A stretch of 64,000 nt of DNA, from the NCBI GenBank assembly GCA_002914805.1, contig JXTB01000176.1, forward strand, positions 1-64,000, written 5' to 3'. Below are positions 12,508-24,013 of the stretch, piece after piece; the stretch's first letter is position 1, and each line of letters begins with the position of its first letter. Origin of the DNA: Parasponia andersonii. Lineage: Eukaryota; Streptophyta; Magnoliopsida; Rosales; Cannabaceae. Position numbers and translations under genes: made by a program. Below the pieces are notes generated by a model that searched no databases, had not been told where the DNA came from, and was given only the letters and a program-made list of their open reading frames with translations.

Positions 12508-14166
12508 ATGGCGATTGTACTACTTCTTGCTGGCCTTTTCTTGTCTGCATCCGCTGGAAATTTCACCGAGGATTTTGACCTCGCATGGGGCGATGGCCGA
12601 GCTCAGATACTTGACGACGGTGAGCTTCTTACTTTGTCTCTTGATCAAATCTCCGGCTCCGGATTTCAGTCAAAGAAAGAGTATCTTTTTGGTAACATTA
12701 ATATGCAGCTTAAGTTTGTCCCCGGCAACTCTGCTGGCACCGTCACCACATATTACGTAAGTAAATTTATATCCATGACATTATCTGTTCATTAACTTCA
12801 AATTAAGTTTATTAATTAATAATACTACTCGAGATGTTTTTAAACAAGAGTAAATTAATGTGTAAAAGTAATGTTTTTTCATTTTATTTTTTAATTAAAG
12901 CTTGCTTCAAATGAGTTAACATGGGATGAGATAGACTTTGCATTCGTGGGAAATCTTAGTGGTGACCCTTATATTGTTCACACTAATGTGTTAACCCAAG
13001 GCGAAGGTAACAGAGAGCAGCAGTTTTACCTTTGGTTTGACCCAACTGAAGATTTCCACACTTACTCTTTCTTTTGGAATCCCCAGCGTATAATGTAAGT
13101 GTTCCGAATCCAATCCTGGTACGTAAAACTTTAACTTGTATATAAATTTTATCAAACAACAAAATAAATTTAAGTTATTGTACGCGAAAAATGCTTAGCT
13201 GTCTAATAATCTCCATTTACACTAGTTTTTGACAAATGAGAAATAGGCCTCCATTTAAATTATGTATGGCCCCCGTGTCATAATACTTTAGAATTCAATA
13301 CTTTAAATGTATTAATATCGGCGTTAAACATCAATAATTAATAACAAAGTCGAAAAAAATAAAGAAGAAGAAGGAGATCTGTTGCATATATACGTAGGAT
13401 TAGTTATGTGGTAAGATTTTTTTTTTTTTCCCAATAGAAAAACAAAAGCAATAATTTCATTTTCAGTGTGCGTTTTTGGAAGTGAAATTTCGGATTTATA
13501 TTCTGAAAATGGCACGAAATATGTACAGAAAGTTTTCCAAGTTTGAAATGAAGCTTAATCAATATAAATTACCCTATTAGGAATAAAAATTTGCCTAGTA
13601 TTAATTAAACTGGCTATTACTATTATTGATGATAATTACAACATGATTTTCAATCAATAAGAAAGTGCCTCTGTAAAGCTGTGAGTCCCTGTGTCAAAAA
13701 TATTTGAACCATATAACATGGCTCTACAGCAATACATGTTTACTATGGTAATTACTTATTGTTTTACTCGGTTTCGATCAGCTTTGCCGTGGATGATTCT
13801 CCAATTCGAGTGTTCAAGAACTTGGGGTCATCATTAGGCGTATCCTACCCAAAGAGCCAGCCAATGAGGATATACGCAAGCCTATGCAGCGCCCAAGACT
13901 TGGCGACAAGTGGCGGTTTCGTCGAGACGGACTGGAGCCAAGCTCCGTTCAATGCTTCGTTCCAAAACTTTGACGCCAACGAGTCTTGCGTTTGGTCGTC
14001 CAGGGCGTCTTCTTGCAACTCTTCCACCCCGTGGCTCTCCGACCAGCTTGATTCCGCCAGCCAAGAGAGGCTGAGATGGATTCAGAATAACTATATGATA
14101 TATAACTACTGTTCTGACGTGTATAGATTCCCCCAAGGCCTCCCTCCTGAATGCGACGTCGTTTAA
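12508..14166 (+). CDS. XTH: XTH-A: XTH-like GH16 protein lacking the acid/base glutamate
   Basis: Three exons: 12508-12756, 12901-13094 and 13782-14166, each intron GT/AG, giving 275 residues. A signal peptide ([16 protein letters not shown]) directs secretion to the wall. XTH enzymes cut xyloglucan and rejoin it to another chain or to water. The GH16 motif normally reads DEIDFEF, with the first Glu as nucleophile and the last Glu as acid/base. Here it reads WDEIDFAF: E93 is kept but residue 97 is Ala (codon gca 12940-12942). The N-glycosylation site NLS follows. The C-terminal XET_C region keeps its cysteines and ends [13 protein letters not shown]. There are no stops or frameshifts. The protein is the most divergent of the array. 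It may bind xyloglucan without catalysis, or be an early pseudogene; sequence cannot decide. Confidence 0.93.
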
Positions 14167-14601
14167 TTCCTATATATATATATATTAGAATTTAGAGACC
14201 GTTTCAAATTTCCTCCCTTAAAAAATTTAAAAATAAAAAAATAAAAAAGAAATCCTGTATTGGCTTGGGTGTATTTTTGTGAAGTTGGTGCTTAAAATAT
14301 TGCTGTTTCAAGGTACTTCCAAATGTTGTATTTGCATGCACTCCTTTTGTCCGCGAAAAAAAAAAAATGTTTAATTTGTTTATTTTTTATTTTTTAATTT
14401 CACGTTTGAAGTTCTTTGTATATATATATAATAAGACTGCAGCAAAGCATATAGAAAATGATAAGAAGAATTTCGTTTTTGTACTCTTCAACTTAGTTGT
14501 CGGGAAAATGTGGGAAATTAAATTTGGATGTTTGAAGTTCTTTGCATGCCCTCCTTACCATTACCCTCCGTTACTCGTTAATAACAAATAAGGGTAAAAA
14601 T
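14167..14601. other. XTH-A 3' flank
   Basis: AT-rich with a (TA)n run just after the stop and a poly-A stretch near 14357. It presumably contains the XTH-A 3' UTR. No other gene is seen. Confidence 0.5.
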
Positions 14602-14757
14602 TAAGATACCAAAATTTTATACTAAAAATTTACACCAGTGATGAATCATTATTTTTAGTCATATAATTTTACATAGTCTCACTTTAAAATAAGAAGTGAT
14701 TGAAATAAATATAACATTATGTGGTGTAAATTTTTTGTGCAAGATTTTAATGTTCCT
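14602..14757. mobile_element. MITE-like inverted repeat
   Basis: About 36-bp arms at 14602-14637 and 14722-14757 are imperfect reverse complements (both contain AAATTTACACCA next to the loop). The roughly 84-bp centre is AT-rich. It has no coding content. A target-site duplication could not be fixed with confidence, so the superfamily is left open. Confidence 0.6.
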
Positions 14758-14878
14758 ATCATTATTCTAATAACAATGTGCAAGATTCTCTCTCAAAAAA
14801 AAAAAACAATTAAACACCAATGTTCAAGATCCTACGAATACACTTTTAGTCTACAATGAAGCAAAGTTATTTCCACGT

Positions 14879-15698
14879 TGTTGTACGATCTAAAATCTTA
14901 TATGTTGGTCAATACCATGAAGGGAAAAGTTGACCAGGTGAGTATCAGGTCGCATGAGTAAGTTAGTACGATCTTTTCCGAAAGAGTTATGTGCGACCTC
15001 CACTGCATAAGTTAGTGCGACCTCTTCCGAAAGAGTTACGTGCGACCTCCACCGCATAAGTTAGTGCGACCTCCTCCGAACGAGTTTAGTGCGACCTTCT
15101 CCGAACGAGTTAAGTGCGACCAGAATGAAAAAGAAACTAGACTAAGCTTCGTCAAACAGGTAATCTATAAAGAAAGGGAAACAAAAGTTTCTCTTTAAAG
15201 ATCGACCAGTCATCTTATTTAAGTGATTACCTAGTTATATTGTTACTCAAATTGTATTGTTCGATTGTATAGTTATCCATTCTCACAATTGGGAAATATT
15301 AAGCTATCATCACCTATATAAAGGGAGTTCAATGTTTCAGTGATTATATAGGGAGTTCAATGTTTCAGTGAGGAGCTGGGACTTTTTCTAATCTTGAGAG
15401 GCTGGGACTTTTTCTGATCTTGAGAGACTAGGAGATCTTTGATCCTTTCTTGATCTTTAAAATCTTTTGAGGACCTTTTAAACTCTTACTTCTTCTTTCC
15501 AGACAACACATTGTAATTTTGAGCTCTCGTAATTCTCCAGAAAATAGTAAAAAATAGTGGGCATAGGCTCATCTTTTTTGAGACTGAACCACTATAAAAT
15601 TCTTGTCTCTTTATTTGCTTTAGTTAATTAACTATTTTCACACACAAGCCACATCTTGCAATTTTCCTAAATTTATTGTTGACAAAACCTCGTCAACA
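14879..15698 (+). repeat. Gypsy-1 5' LTR
   Basis: Begins TGTTGTACGATC and ends CCTCGTCAACA. It contains an array of short GTGCGACCTC-type units at about 14951-15120, with more units than the 3' LTR, and a partial repeat of GGGAGTTCAATGTTTCAGTG near 15324-15370. A TATATAAAG box near 15316 is a candidate promoter. Confidence 0.93.
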
Positions 15699-15717
15699 AT
15701 TGACGCTAGAAGGAGGG
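15699..15717 (+). other. Gypsy-1 primer binding site
   Basis: ATTGACGCTAGAAGGAGGG directly follows the 5' LTR. This TTGGCGC-type site resembles those of Tat/Athila-like plant gypsy elements. Confidence 0.7.
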
Positions 15718-15759
15718 CTATTCCGGTAGAAAATTTTGTCCATTCTGCTTCTTTCAACA

Positions 15760-17455
15760 ATGGCAAACACCAGAAACACTACCAGAAACACCAGAACTAG
15801 CCAAATCATCCCCAAAGTACCGCTGCTGCACAGGCAGATCCTGCTCAGGATCTGCCTGCCTTGACCACACCGGAAAATATTGTCCAGAGACAGGATCGCA
15901 TGGAGGAAGTACTGGTGAACCTTCAGTAAATTACAAGTCAGATTAATGACTTTCTACAACGACTTGCTGAGGGACAGATACTAACTCCACCACAGCACGA
16001 ACGTCCCAGAGAACGTCCTGCTCAATAATCTGAGAGAGGAATTCAGATTCTGGAGACAGGGAACCGCGACCAACCTAAAGCCCGGCAGGAGCATCCAGGA
16101 GATTGCTTCTATAAGGGAAAAGGTAAGGTCATAGACTTGCCTCTGGTATCTGGTACTGAAAGTTCGAGCACTGATCGTGATCGTGGACAACCTTCCTGGA
16201 GAGCAACCATCAATCATGATTATCTTGAACACGAGCAAAAACGTCAATCGAGGAGTGTCTTTGAAAGGATCAGTAGGGAATCTCAATGACCAAAGCTGAT
16301 CTCGTCGCACTGTTTCATCGGAATCCCTAAGGTCGCAGCACACCCAACCAAACCAACCCGCCTTATATCATGACAATGATCAAAGGCCACTCCTACCACC
16401 GGTAAGAGAGAATGTTCTCCCTCTGAACGTTGATGTTCATAATCTGAGGATTGCTTTAGATGCACTTGCTAGTTGGGACAATAAGCTCGCTGATGGGTAT
16501 CGTCAATCACCATTTAGCGAGGAGGTTCGAGCTGCCGCCTTACCTGCTGGATTTAAACTTCCCACCATAAACACTTTTGATGGGAAAATTTATCCGCAGG
16601 ACCATATGGATCACTTCAGATGATCTCGCACGTTGTAGATACTTTGCTGTAACTCTCATAGGAGCGGCGAAGAAGTGGTTCCGAGGACTCAAGTCTGGTT
16701 CAATCTCATCCTGGCAACAGCTTCAGACTGCATTCTTGAGGCAATTCCAAGCCGCGAAGAATTTCACTGTTCCATTGATAAGTTTGTCTACTATTCGGTA
16801 AGACCCAGAGGAAACTCTACAATCTTACCTGAATTGTTTTACCTCAGAGTTGGCAAAGGTCAATAACCTGCCTGAAGGAGGAGTCTTAACTCTAATGATG
16901 GCTGGGCTACGACTAGAAACTAAACTCTGGGAAGAGTTATTAGGGCGAGAATGCAGAATCCTTGAAGACTTCTATCGAAGAGTTGGTCGACATCTGAGGG
17001 TGGAATCTTCACGCGAAAACCTTAAAACGACAACACGCGAAAACCTTAAAACGACAAAGGGAGGAGAAAAGGATACTGCCAAAGATGCGACAACAAACAA
17101 TAACAACAACAATAAGAAGTCGAACAAAAGGAGTAGTGAACAATCGACTGAGAAGTAGCCCAAATAGAAAAAGCAGGAGATTCCAAGAGCTCACATGAGG
17201 TTCAATAATTATACTGAATTGAACGCACCCATAGATCATATCTATGCGGTCATAAACCAATAAGAGCGGTATCATCAACCGGAACCAATGAAAAGAGATA
17301 GAGCGAGGTGCGACCTCAACAAGTTTTGTCAGTATCACAATGACATTGGACACGATACCAATAATTGCTTTGCCCTAAAAGATGAGATCGAAAGATTGAT
17401 TAAAGAAGGGCGGCTGCGGCAGTACTCTAAACAGAATAATGAAAAGTAAGAAGAA
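15760..17455 (+). pseudogene. Gypsy-1 gag, interrupted
   Basis: The likely start ATG at 15760 gives MANTRNTTRNT. The capsid-like gag region lies at about 16500-16960 in shifting frames (DHMDHFR followed by a TGA where Trp is expected, then KKWFRGLKSGSISSWQQL). A basic, low-complexity stretch follows. A zinc-binding-like segment at about 17315-17380 reads KFCQYHNDIGHDTNNC, the form usual in this lineage. Frameshifts and stops rule out a full-length product. Confidence 0.8.
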
Positions 17456-17488
17456 AACCGACAGCGATCTCCAGAAATTCGACGCGAG

Positions 17489-18046
17489 GTGCAAACTATT
17501 TTCAGAGGACTGCACGTTGGGGGAGATTCCAAGATAGTGCAGGATAGGTATACACGAGAAGCTCGACAGCAGCCGTTGACCAACGTCATGCACCTCGAAC
17601 AGCGACTACGAAAGCTTCAGCGAGTACCGGATATAGATATTACCTTCATGGAACAAGATGCAAAGGAAGTCCATTATCCACATAATGATGCGTTGGTCAT
17701 AAAGATCAATTGTGGATGCACGCAATTATGGCAAGTATTGGTTGATAACGGAAGTGCTGTTGACATCCTGTATTACGACGCCTTTAAAAATATGGGGTTG
17801 AATGAAAGCGACCTAAAGTCTATCGTCACTCCACTCTACGGATTCACTGGTAACAGCATAATGCCTATGGGCATGATTGAGTTAATGGTCAACGTTGGAA
17901 CCTACCCTAGGGTTTCAACGGTAATGACCCAGTTCTTAGTTGTAGATTGCCCCTCTGCATTCAATGCTGTACTGGGAAGACCAAAACTGAGGGAACTTCG
18001 AGCAGTAACATCAATCTATCATCTCACTATGAAATTCCCGACTTAA
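17489..18046 (+). pseudogene. Gypsy-1 aspartic protease region
   Basis: A 185-codon open stretch contains LVDNGSAVDILYYDAF (about 17738-17785), matching the retropepsin D-x-G-S/A motif of plant gypsy elements with flanking hydrophobic residues, then ILGRP-like AVLGRPKL. It ends at TAA 18044-18046. RT follows in the same frame 80 bp later, so the stop probably interrupts one original Pol frame. Confidence 0.85.
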
Positions 18047-18127
18047 CAAGGAGTAGGCGAGGTGCGTGGTAACCAATAAGATGCGAGGACTTGTTATAAT
18101 TACTCCTTAAAGCTCGCAGCAAAGGAT

Positions 18128-19132
18128 GTGACCCCTCGCACAATGATAGTCCAAAGAGAAGCGTCAGGCAAAGCGTCAGTTGAAGTGTCAGTCGAAACAT
18201 CAGTCGAAGCGTCAGTCAAAATGTCAGTCGAAGCGTCAGGCGAAACGTCAATCAAAACGATAAACAAAGACTTTGACCCTCGAGAAATCGAGGGAGAGGT
18301 CAAAACTGGACCCATTGAAGATTTGGAGGATTTGCTATTTGACAGGTCCTCCAAGATTTTAAAGATTGGAGCAAGGCTTCAAGAACCTGTGCGAGCTTCA
18401 TTGGTCACTTTTCTGGAATCTAACTTGGATGTCTTCGCATGGCAACATTCAGACATGATCGGGATCAATCTGAATATTATATGCCACCATCTTAACATAG
18501 ATCTAACAAAGAAGCGTGTACAGCAGAAAAGAAGAGCTATGAATCTAGAACACTACGTCGCGTTGAAAGAAGAGGTAGAAAAGTTGCTCGAAATTGGATT
18601 TATCAGGGAATCTTTTTATCCGAACTGGCTTGCAAACCCAGTTTTGGTAAAGATACCCAACGAGAAGTGGAGAACATGCATTGATTTTACAGATCTCAAC
18701 AAAGCATGCCCGAAGGACAGCTTTCCCTTTCNNNNNNNNNNNNNNNNNNNNNNNNNNNNNNNNNNNNNNNNNATGATGTCTGTAAAACAAATTGGCAAGA
18801 CAATGGAGGTATATGTTGATGACATGCTAGTGAAGTCGAAGAAAGCCGAAGATCACATCAAACATCTTGATGAGATGTTCAAAATTCTCTGAAAATATCG
18901 AATGAAGCTGAATCCTCAGAAGTGTGCATTCGGGGTAGGATCTGGAAAGTTTCTGGGTTTTATGGTCAATCAGCGAGGCATTGAAGCTAACCCACAGAAG
19001 ATACAAGCGTTGATTGATATGCAATCTCCTCGCAAATCCAAAGATGTGCAGAGCCTGGTAGGAAGAGTGGCCGTATTGAGTCGATTTGTATCCAAGTCGA
19101 CAGATAGTGTCAACCATTCTTTGAAGTATTGA
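18128..19132 (+). pseudogene. Gypsy-1 reverse transcriptase, with assembly gap
   Basis: The N-terminal part shows FLESNLDVFAWQHSDM, then NPVLVKIPNEKWRTCIDF and NKACPKDSFPF. Forty-one Ns (18732-18772) replace the palm start. The catalytic Y-V-D-D appears after the gap ([12 protein letters not shown], 18810-18845), then NPQKCAFGV and GKFLGFMVNQRGIEANP. The missing part in family members is far longer than 14 residues, so the N count understates the gap. A repeat-rich linker before the RT (18155-18265) is built of GCGTCAGTCGAA-like units. One stop precedes MKLNPQ. Confidence 0.9.
18732..18772. other. Assembly gap (41 N) in Gypsy-1 RT
   Basis: A run of N replaces the centre of the RT palm domain. 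Confidence 0.99.
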
Positions 19133-19490
19133 AAGGTTCAAAGAGGTTCGAGTGAAAGGGAGAATGTGAGCAGGCGTTCCAAGAATTAAAAATACACTTG
19201 GGTTCTTCTCCACTCCTGTCAAAGCCAAATCCAAGGGAAGAATTATATTTATACCTCGCTGTTTCTAAATATGCGACAAGCGCTGCGTTAATTCGAGAAT
19301 ATGAAAAAATACAACGACCAGTGTACTATGTAAGTAAAAGATTACTCGATGCCGAAACAAGATATCCAAAGATGGAGAAATTAGCATTAGCACTCATTGT
19401 TGCATCCAAGAAACTTCAACCTTATTTTCATGCGCACACCATCAAAGTTTTCACAAACTTTCCATTAAAGTAGGTTCTGCAAAAGCCCGA
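19133..19490 (+). pseudogene. Gypsy-1 RNase H
   Basis: The RNase H region follows a frameshift near 19110-19140 and a TGA where Trp is expected (19180). It contains LYLYLAVSKYATSAALIRE and PVYYVSKRLLDAETRYPKME, typical of the gypsy RT-linked RNase H. It stops at TAG 19471-19473. Confidence 0.85.
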
Positions 19491-19524
19491 GGCTTCCAGG
19501 CGACTACTTAAGTGGGCAGTTAAG

Positions 19525-20174
19525 TTGAGTCAATTCGACATCAATTTTCAACCTCGCACGACGATCAAAGGGCAAGCCCTCGCAGACTTCATTGTGGAAT
19601 TCACATATGATATCGATCTTCCCACAGAAGTAATCAAAAAGCCTGCTACAGATTTATCCAGATTGTGGAAGCTTTATGTCGATGGATCGTCAAACGAGAA
19701 TGGAGCTGGTGCGGGCTTAGTACTAATTAGTCCTGAAGGGCACAATATTCATTGTGCACTTCACTTCAAATTTCTAGTATCAAATAATGAGGCAAAATAT
19801 GAAGCATTGATAGCGGGCTAAAGCTCGCACAAGAAATGAAGGTCGAAGTAATTGAGGTATACAATGATTCCCAGCTGGTCGTTTGTCAAGTAAATGGTGA
19901 ATATCAAACAAGGGGAAAGAGAATGATGGCTTATTTACAGGAGGTACAAAGATTATTCTCGACATTTACTACCTGTAATATTCAACTTCTTCCTCGCATT
20001 AAGAATACTCGAGCAAATGCCCTAGCTAAACTCGCCTCAACAAAAGATGTTGAATTACTAAAGGTGGTCCCTGTCGAGTTTCTTACAAAATCTATTATTG
20101 AAGCAGAGCCTCAAATAGCTATGACAGTTGATAAAAGATCATTATGGGTAAATCCTATAATGAAGTATATATAA
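19525..20174 (+). pseudogene. Gypsy-1 second (archaeal-type) RNase H
   Basis: LYVDGSSNENGAGAGLVL with a later NNEAKYEALIAG, then YNDSQLVVCQVNGEYQ and NARANALAKLAS-like NTRANALAKLAS, form the aRNH fold found between RT-RNase H and integrase in Tat elements. The D-G-S, E and D residues are visible. A one-base shift at 19822-19836 splits it, followed by a stop at 20172-20174. Confidence 0.85.
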
Positions 20175-20249
20175 AATGGTGATCTCCTCGAAAACAAAGA
20201 CGACACAAAGCGACTTCGAATGAAAGCAACTAGCTATGTTATCTATGAT

Positions 20250-21380
20250 GAGAAACTTTATCGAAGGAGTTTTAGTGCACCGCTATTATTATGTGTTAAT
20301 GAAGAAAAAGCAGACTACATTATGAGGGGGATTCACGAAGGAATATGTGGAAATCATTCTGGGGAGTAGGCACTTGCGAACAAGATTCTAAGACAAGGGT
20401 ATTTTTGGCCGATCATGAAGAAGGATACGATGGAATTTACTAGGAGGTGTAACAAATGCCAACGATTTGCAACTGTTCCTAGAATGCCATCTGTTCCTCT
20501 CACTCCAATGATCAGTCCATGGCCATTTACAGTATGGGGAATTGATATTATCGGAACACTTCCATTGGCACTAGGTGGGTTGAAGTATGTAGTGGTCGCA
20601 GTCGATTATTTCACCAAGTGGACAGAAGCTGAAGCTTTGAGTACCATTTCCGCAAAAAAGATGATAGATTTTATTTACAAATCTATAATCTGCCGTTATG
20701 GTATACAACATACCATAATTTCTGATAATAGGAAACAATTTGACTGTGACGAGTTCCGTAACTTCTGCAACAACTTAGGCATCAAGAAGAATTTCTCCGC
20801 TATTTTTCATCCACAAGCCAATGGACAGGTCGAAGCGATAAATAAAATACTTAAACACAATATAAAGACAAAGTTGGAAGAGCATAAAGGAGCATGGCCA
20901 GAGATATTCCCTGAAGTATTATGGGCTTATCGCACCACTCAACGAACAACTACCGGAGAGAGTCCATTCTCTTTAGCTTACAGATATGAAACAACGATTC
21001 CGGTTGAAATTGGTGTGAGCTCTCTACTACGATCAACCTATGAGCAAGATCGCAACAAAACACTAATGAGGATTGAGCTCGATCTTTTAGAAAAAAGGCG
21101 CGAGCAGTCTCAGCTTCGAATCATATCATATTAATAGCGCACTACTCGATATTATAACTCTAAAGTCAGATGAAAAGGATTTGAAATTGGTGACCTTGTT
21201 CTTTGGCAAGTCCTACCTAATAATAAAGAGTACGGTGCTGGAGTATTTGGACCCACTTAGGAAGGACCATATATTATTGATGCCATTATTCGACCTGGGA
21301 CATATAAGATAGCTCGCACTGGTGGACAAAAGATTTAGCATGCTTGGAATGCAGAACAACTCCGTCGCTATTATCAGTAA
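20250..21380 (+). pseudogene. Gypsy-1 integrase
   Basis: The HHCC zinc domain (HEGICGNHSGE, then CNKCQRF) begins about 20330. The rve core includes GIDIIGTLPLALGG, then the second catalytic Asp (SDNRKQFD) and a HPQANGQVEA segment with the expected Glu. It continues past a stop at 21132-21134 through GDLVLWQVLP to a C-terminal region that ends about 21380. No chromodomain is seen, which agrees with a non-chromovirus Tat element. Confidence 0.88.
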
Positions 21381-22100
21381 ATTTTCAAGTATATCTTCAT
21401 GTTTTCATCATTCATCAATAAAGATCTACTTATTCGTCATTCGTTGATCGTCATTCGTCATCATCAATAAGGGTATCTCCTCATCAATCATTCGATTTGG
21501 TACTTTTTATAGTTTTATGGCAGTCTTCAAACACCATAAGACTCGGGGGGGAGTGGGATCAGAATATTATCTTCCTACTTGTTTCCTAAGGGACTATGCA
21601 AAACATCTATTTAGAGGGGTCGGAATTTTAGATCGTCGAAATATCTAAAATTCCTTAAAAGCTTAGGATTTTCTCCTCGCTCATGCCTTAGCATGTCGTA
21701 TTATGCAATTTCCCTCTTCGAACAACAAAGTGACCAAACAAAACGCTCATTGTTCGATGTGATATATTGCTATATTTACATTTTGCCATGGAACTTTTGA
21801 AAAACAGTATTGAGTTTGCATCACTCATACTTGCTAACACAATCATTTTAAGTATTGGATTCAAATCGCAATAGCGTTCCGATCAGTCACTTAGTGATTA
21901 ACTACTTGGTTGAATTAATTATCTTTTATACTACGACTTAGTGTATTGATTGTTTTGTAGGAATAAACGTCTAATAAGGAAAGCATTCATTCATTGATAA
22001 AAGCTCACACCTATATGCAAGCAAAGAAATACAAATAAGAGGGGACCAAGCCCATATTGTTCTGAAGTTTAAAAAATAAAAAAAATAAAAATAAACATAA

Positions 22101-24013
22101 TTATTGTGCAGACGTGCTCGCTCCACCATCTCCAGTCTTGGTAGCTTCATCTTCCCGCCAACTATGAACAAGCTCGACCACGTCTTCGCCGAGGATGGAA
22201 AAGTCGAAGTCCGGATGCTCGCAGAAGATGTTGTATATGATGGTCGACGAGGCGACATCACTGGCTTTGTCTTCGAGCTCCTTAACTTCAGTAGCCTTGA
22301 ACTCTTCAACAGCCTTGTGAGCCGCCTCTGTTGTCGCCTCTTTCATGCGATCCGGATGCTCGGAGATAGTCTTATCAAGCTCTTTAATTTTTTCCTCGAG
22401 CTTCTCCTTTTCGAACTTCTCTTTGGCCAGACTTTCGAGCAGTTGCTGCCTCTCTAAATCGAAGGTTTTTTTCTCCTCCTCGCGAGCCTTCTCTGAGTCC
22501 TCGAATGCTTGAGTTATCTCGTCGACTTTTTGGCCTTCTCCAAACACTCGAGGACTGGGTCATGCATCAGGACAATAGTTGCAGCAGTCTAAAAATATAA
22601 CACATCAATACCAGAAAAATGCATTGAAAAGAGAAAAAGGAAGATGCTTACATTTGCCAACATCTTCATTACAGAACCAAAGGCAACTTTGGTAGATCAT
22701 CACTTCATCCTCTCCCAGCCCTCTTCGGAAGTGAAGCGATCAATGAAGGTTGTGCTCATACCAGCCTTCTCCTGTAATTGATTAAGGAGTGCGAAGAGCT
22801 CCTCGTCCTTATCAATCTGGTTTAGTTCCGAAGAAGTGGCAATCTCCTTGGATGGTTCGGGATGGCTCATAGTTTGAGGCTGTGGAGGAGGCGAGCTTGT
22901 CGGGATATCCTCTAAGGTGACTTTTTGTTTCTTGGAAGTGTCGACCTTCTCTTTCCCTTTTGATGTCGATGGAGGTGTGCTCTCTGGCATCTTGGACTTT
23001 GCCATAGACCCTAGAGTGGAAGGTGGTGCTCGCAGTCTGCTACCAATAACCATTTTTGTACAAANTCAGGGAACGCGGCTCCCTTTATAAGCAAACCGCA
23101 AGTGACCAAGTTCTTGGAAGTCCCAAGCTTCTTCCAATTGAATTCCTCAATTGGAAGGTCGTTGATTCTGTACACCCTTGTGAGCTGTTCTCTGGAAAGT
23201 TCAGGCCGTTCTCTATTATTTGCGATGACATACGAGTGCGATCAGAATAAATATGATTATACAGAAAAGGAGATAAATTGAAAGCTACCTACCAGGATTT
23301 TGAAAGAAGCCGTTATCCGCATAGTCAAAGTGGAAAAATGGATTTTTCCATTTTCCCATATTGTTGCGAACCCGTAAATAGATTTTATTGCTTAGTTCAA
23401 CCACTTGCTCGCATAAAAGAAGCCAAAAGTCTGACGGGTTTAATTTCACTTGGTAAAACCAAGCGAACTCTTCAGGAGTAGGGATTTCTAAGCCTAGTTT
23501 ATGGTATAGTATGTACAGACCTACCATGTATCTATAAGTGTTTAGAGTTAGTTGAAAAGGAACGACTCTATAATAGTCGACGATGGATTTTATGTAACGA
23601 TGAAGTGGAAGGTGGACCCCGCATTTGAGAACTGCTTCAGAGAATGAAGCAATTCTGCGAGGTGGTGTATGTGGTCGATTGAACTCCATGGGAAGGTGAA
23701 GGAGGATGGCGATCTTGTAGTTGTGCAAGATCTTGCTGAACCTATTCGTGGTGCAGCTCATCCTTATATTTGTATATGACCAGTCTCCCTCTACATATTA
23801 GTAACCCGTTGCGAATACAGGGGCATCTCTGATATACCGGGGCCATTGGTCTTGAGGAAGGTCGCTTATATGAGGACTACTTTGCCTGACCCTAGTTATC
23901 TCAACTTCGGGTTCTAGCTCAAGATAATCTTCGAGGTTTATGAAGCTAACACTGGTATTGGAAGATTCTCCTGAGAATGCATTCCCTTCCCTAAAATCCT
24001 CACTACTAGACAT
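22101..24013 (-). pseudogene. Antisense gene in Gypsy-1 3' region, PF04195-like with coiled coil
   Basis: A minus-strand gene lies between the integrase and the 3' LTR. The first exon runs from ATG 24013 (MSSSEDFREGN) to about 23290. It is one frame with a single TAA at 23798-23800. It contains LPLHRYIKSIVDYYRV and LGLEIPTPEEFAWFYQVK, which resemble the 'putative gypsy type transposon' family PF04195. A GTAGGT donor near 23290 suggests an intron. Continuation at 23057-23250 and 22700-23053 is Ser/Pro/Lys-rich, with the single n at 23065 disturbing the frame. The last part (22547-22101) is a Glu/Lys-rich coiled coil. A TATATATA box on the minus strand near 24613-24624 is a candidate promoter. 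Antisense extra ORFs are known from Tat-lineage elements; the function is unknown. Confidence 0.75.

Noticed and set aside
13845..14136. Minus-strand open frames across XTH-A exon 3
   Set aside because: They mirror the GC-richer sense exon, overlap each other in different frames and have no family motif.
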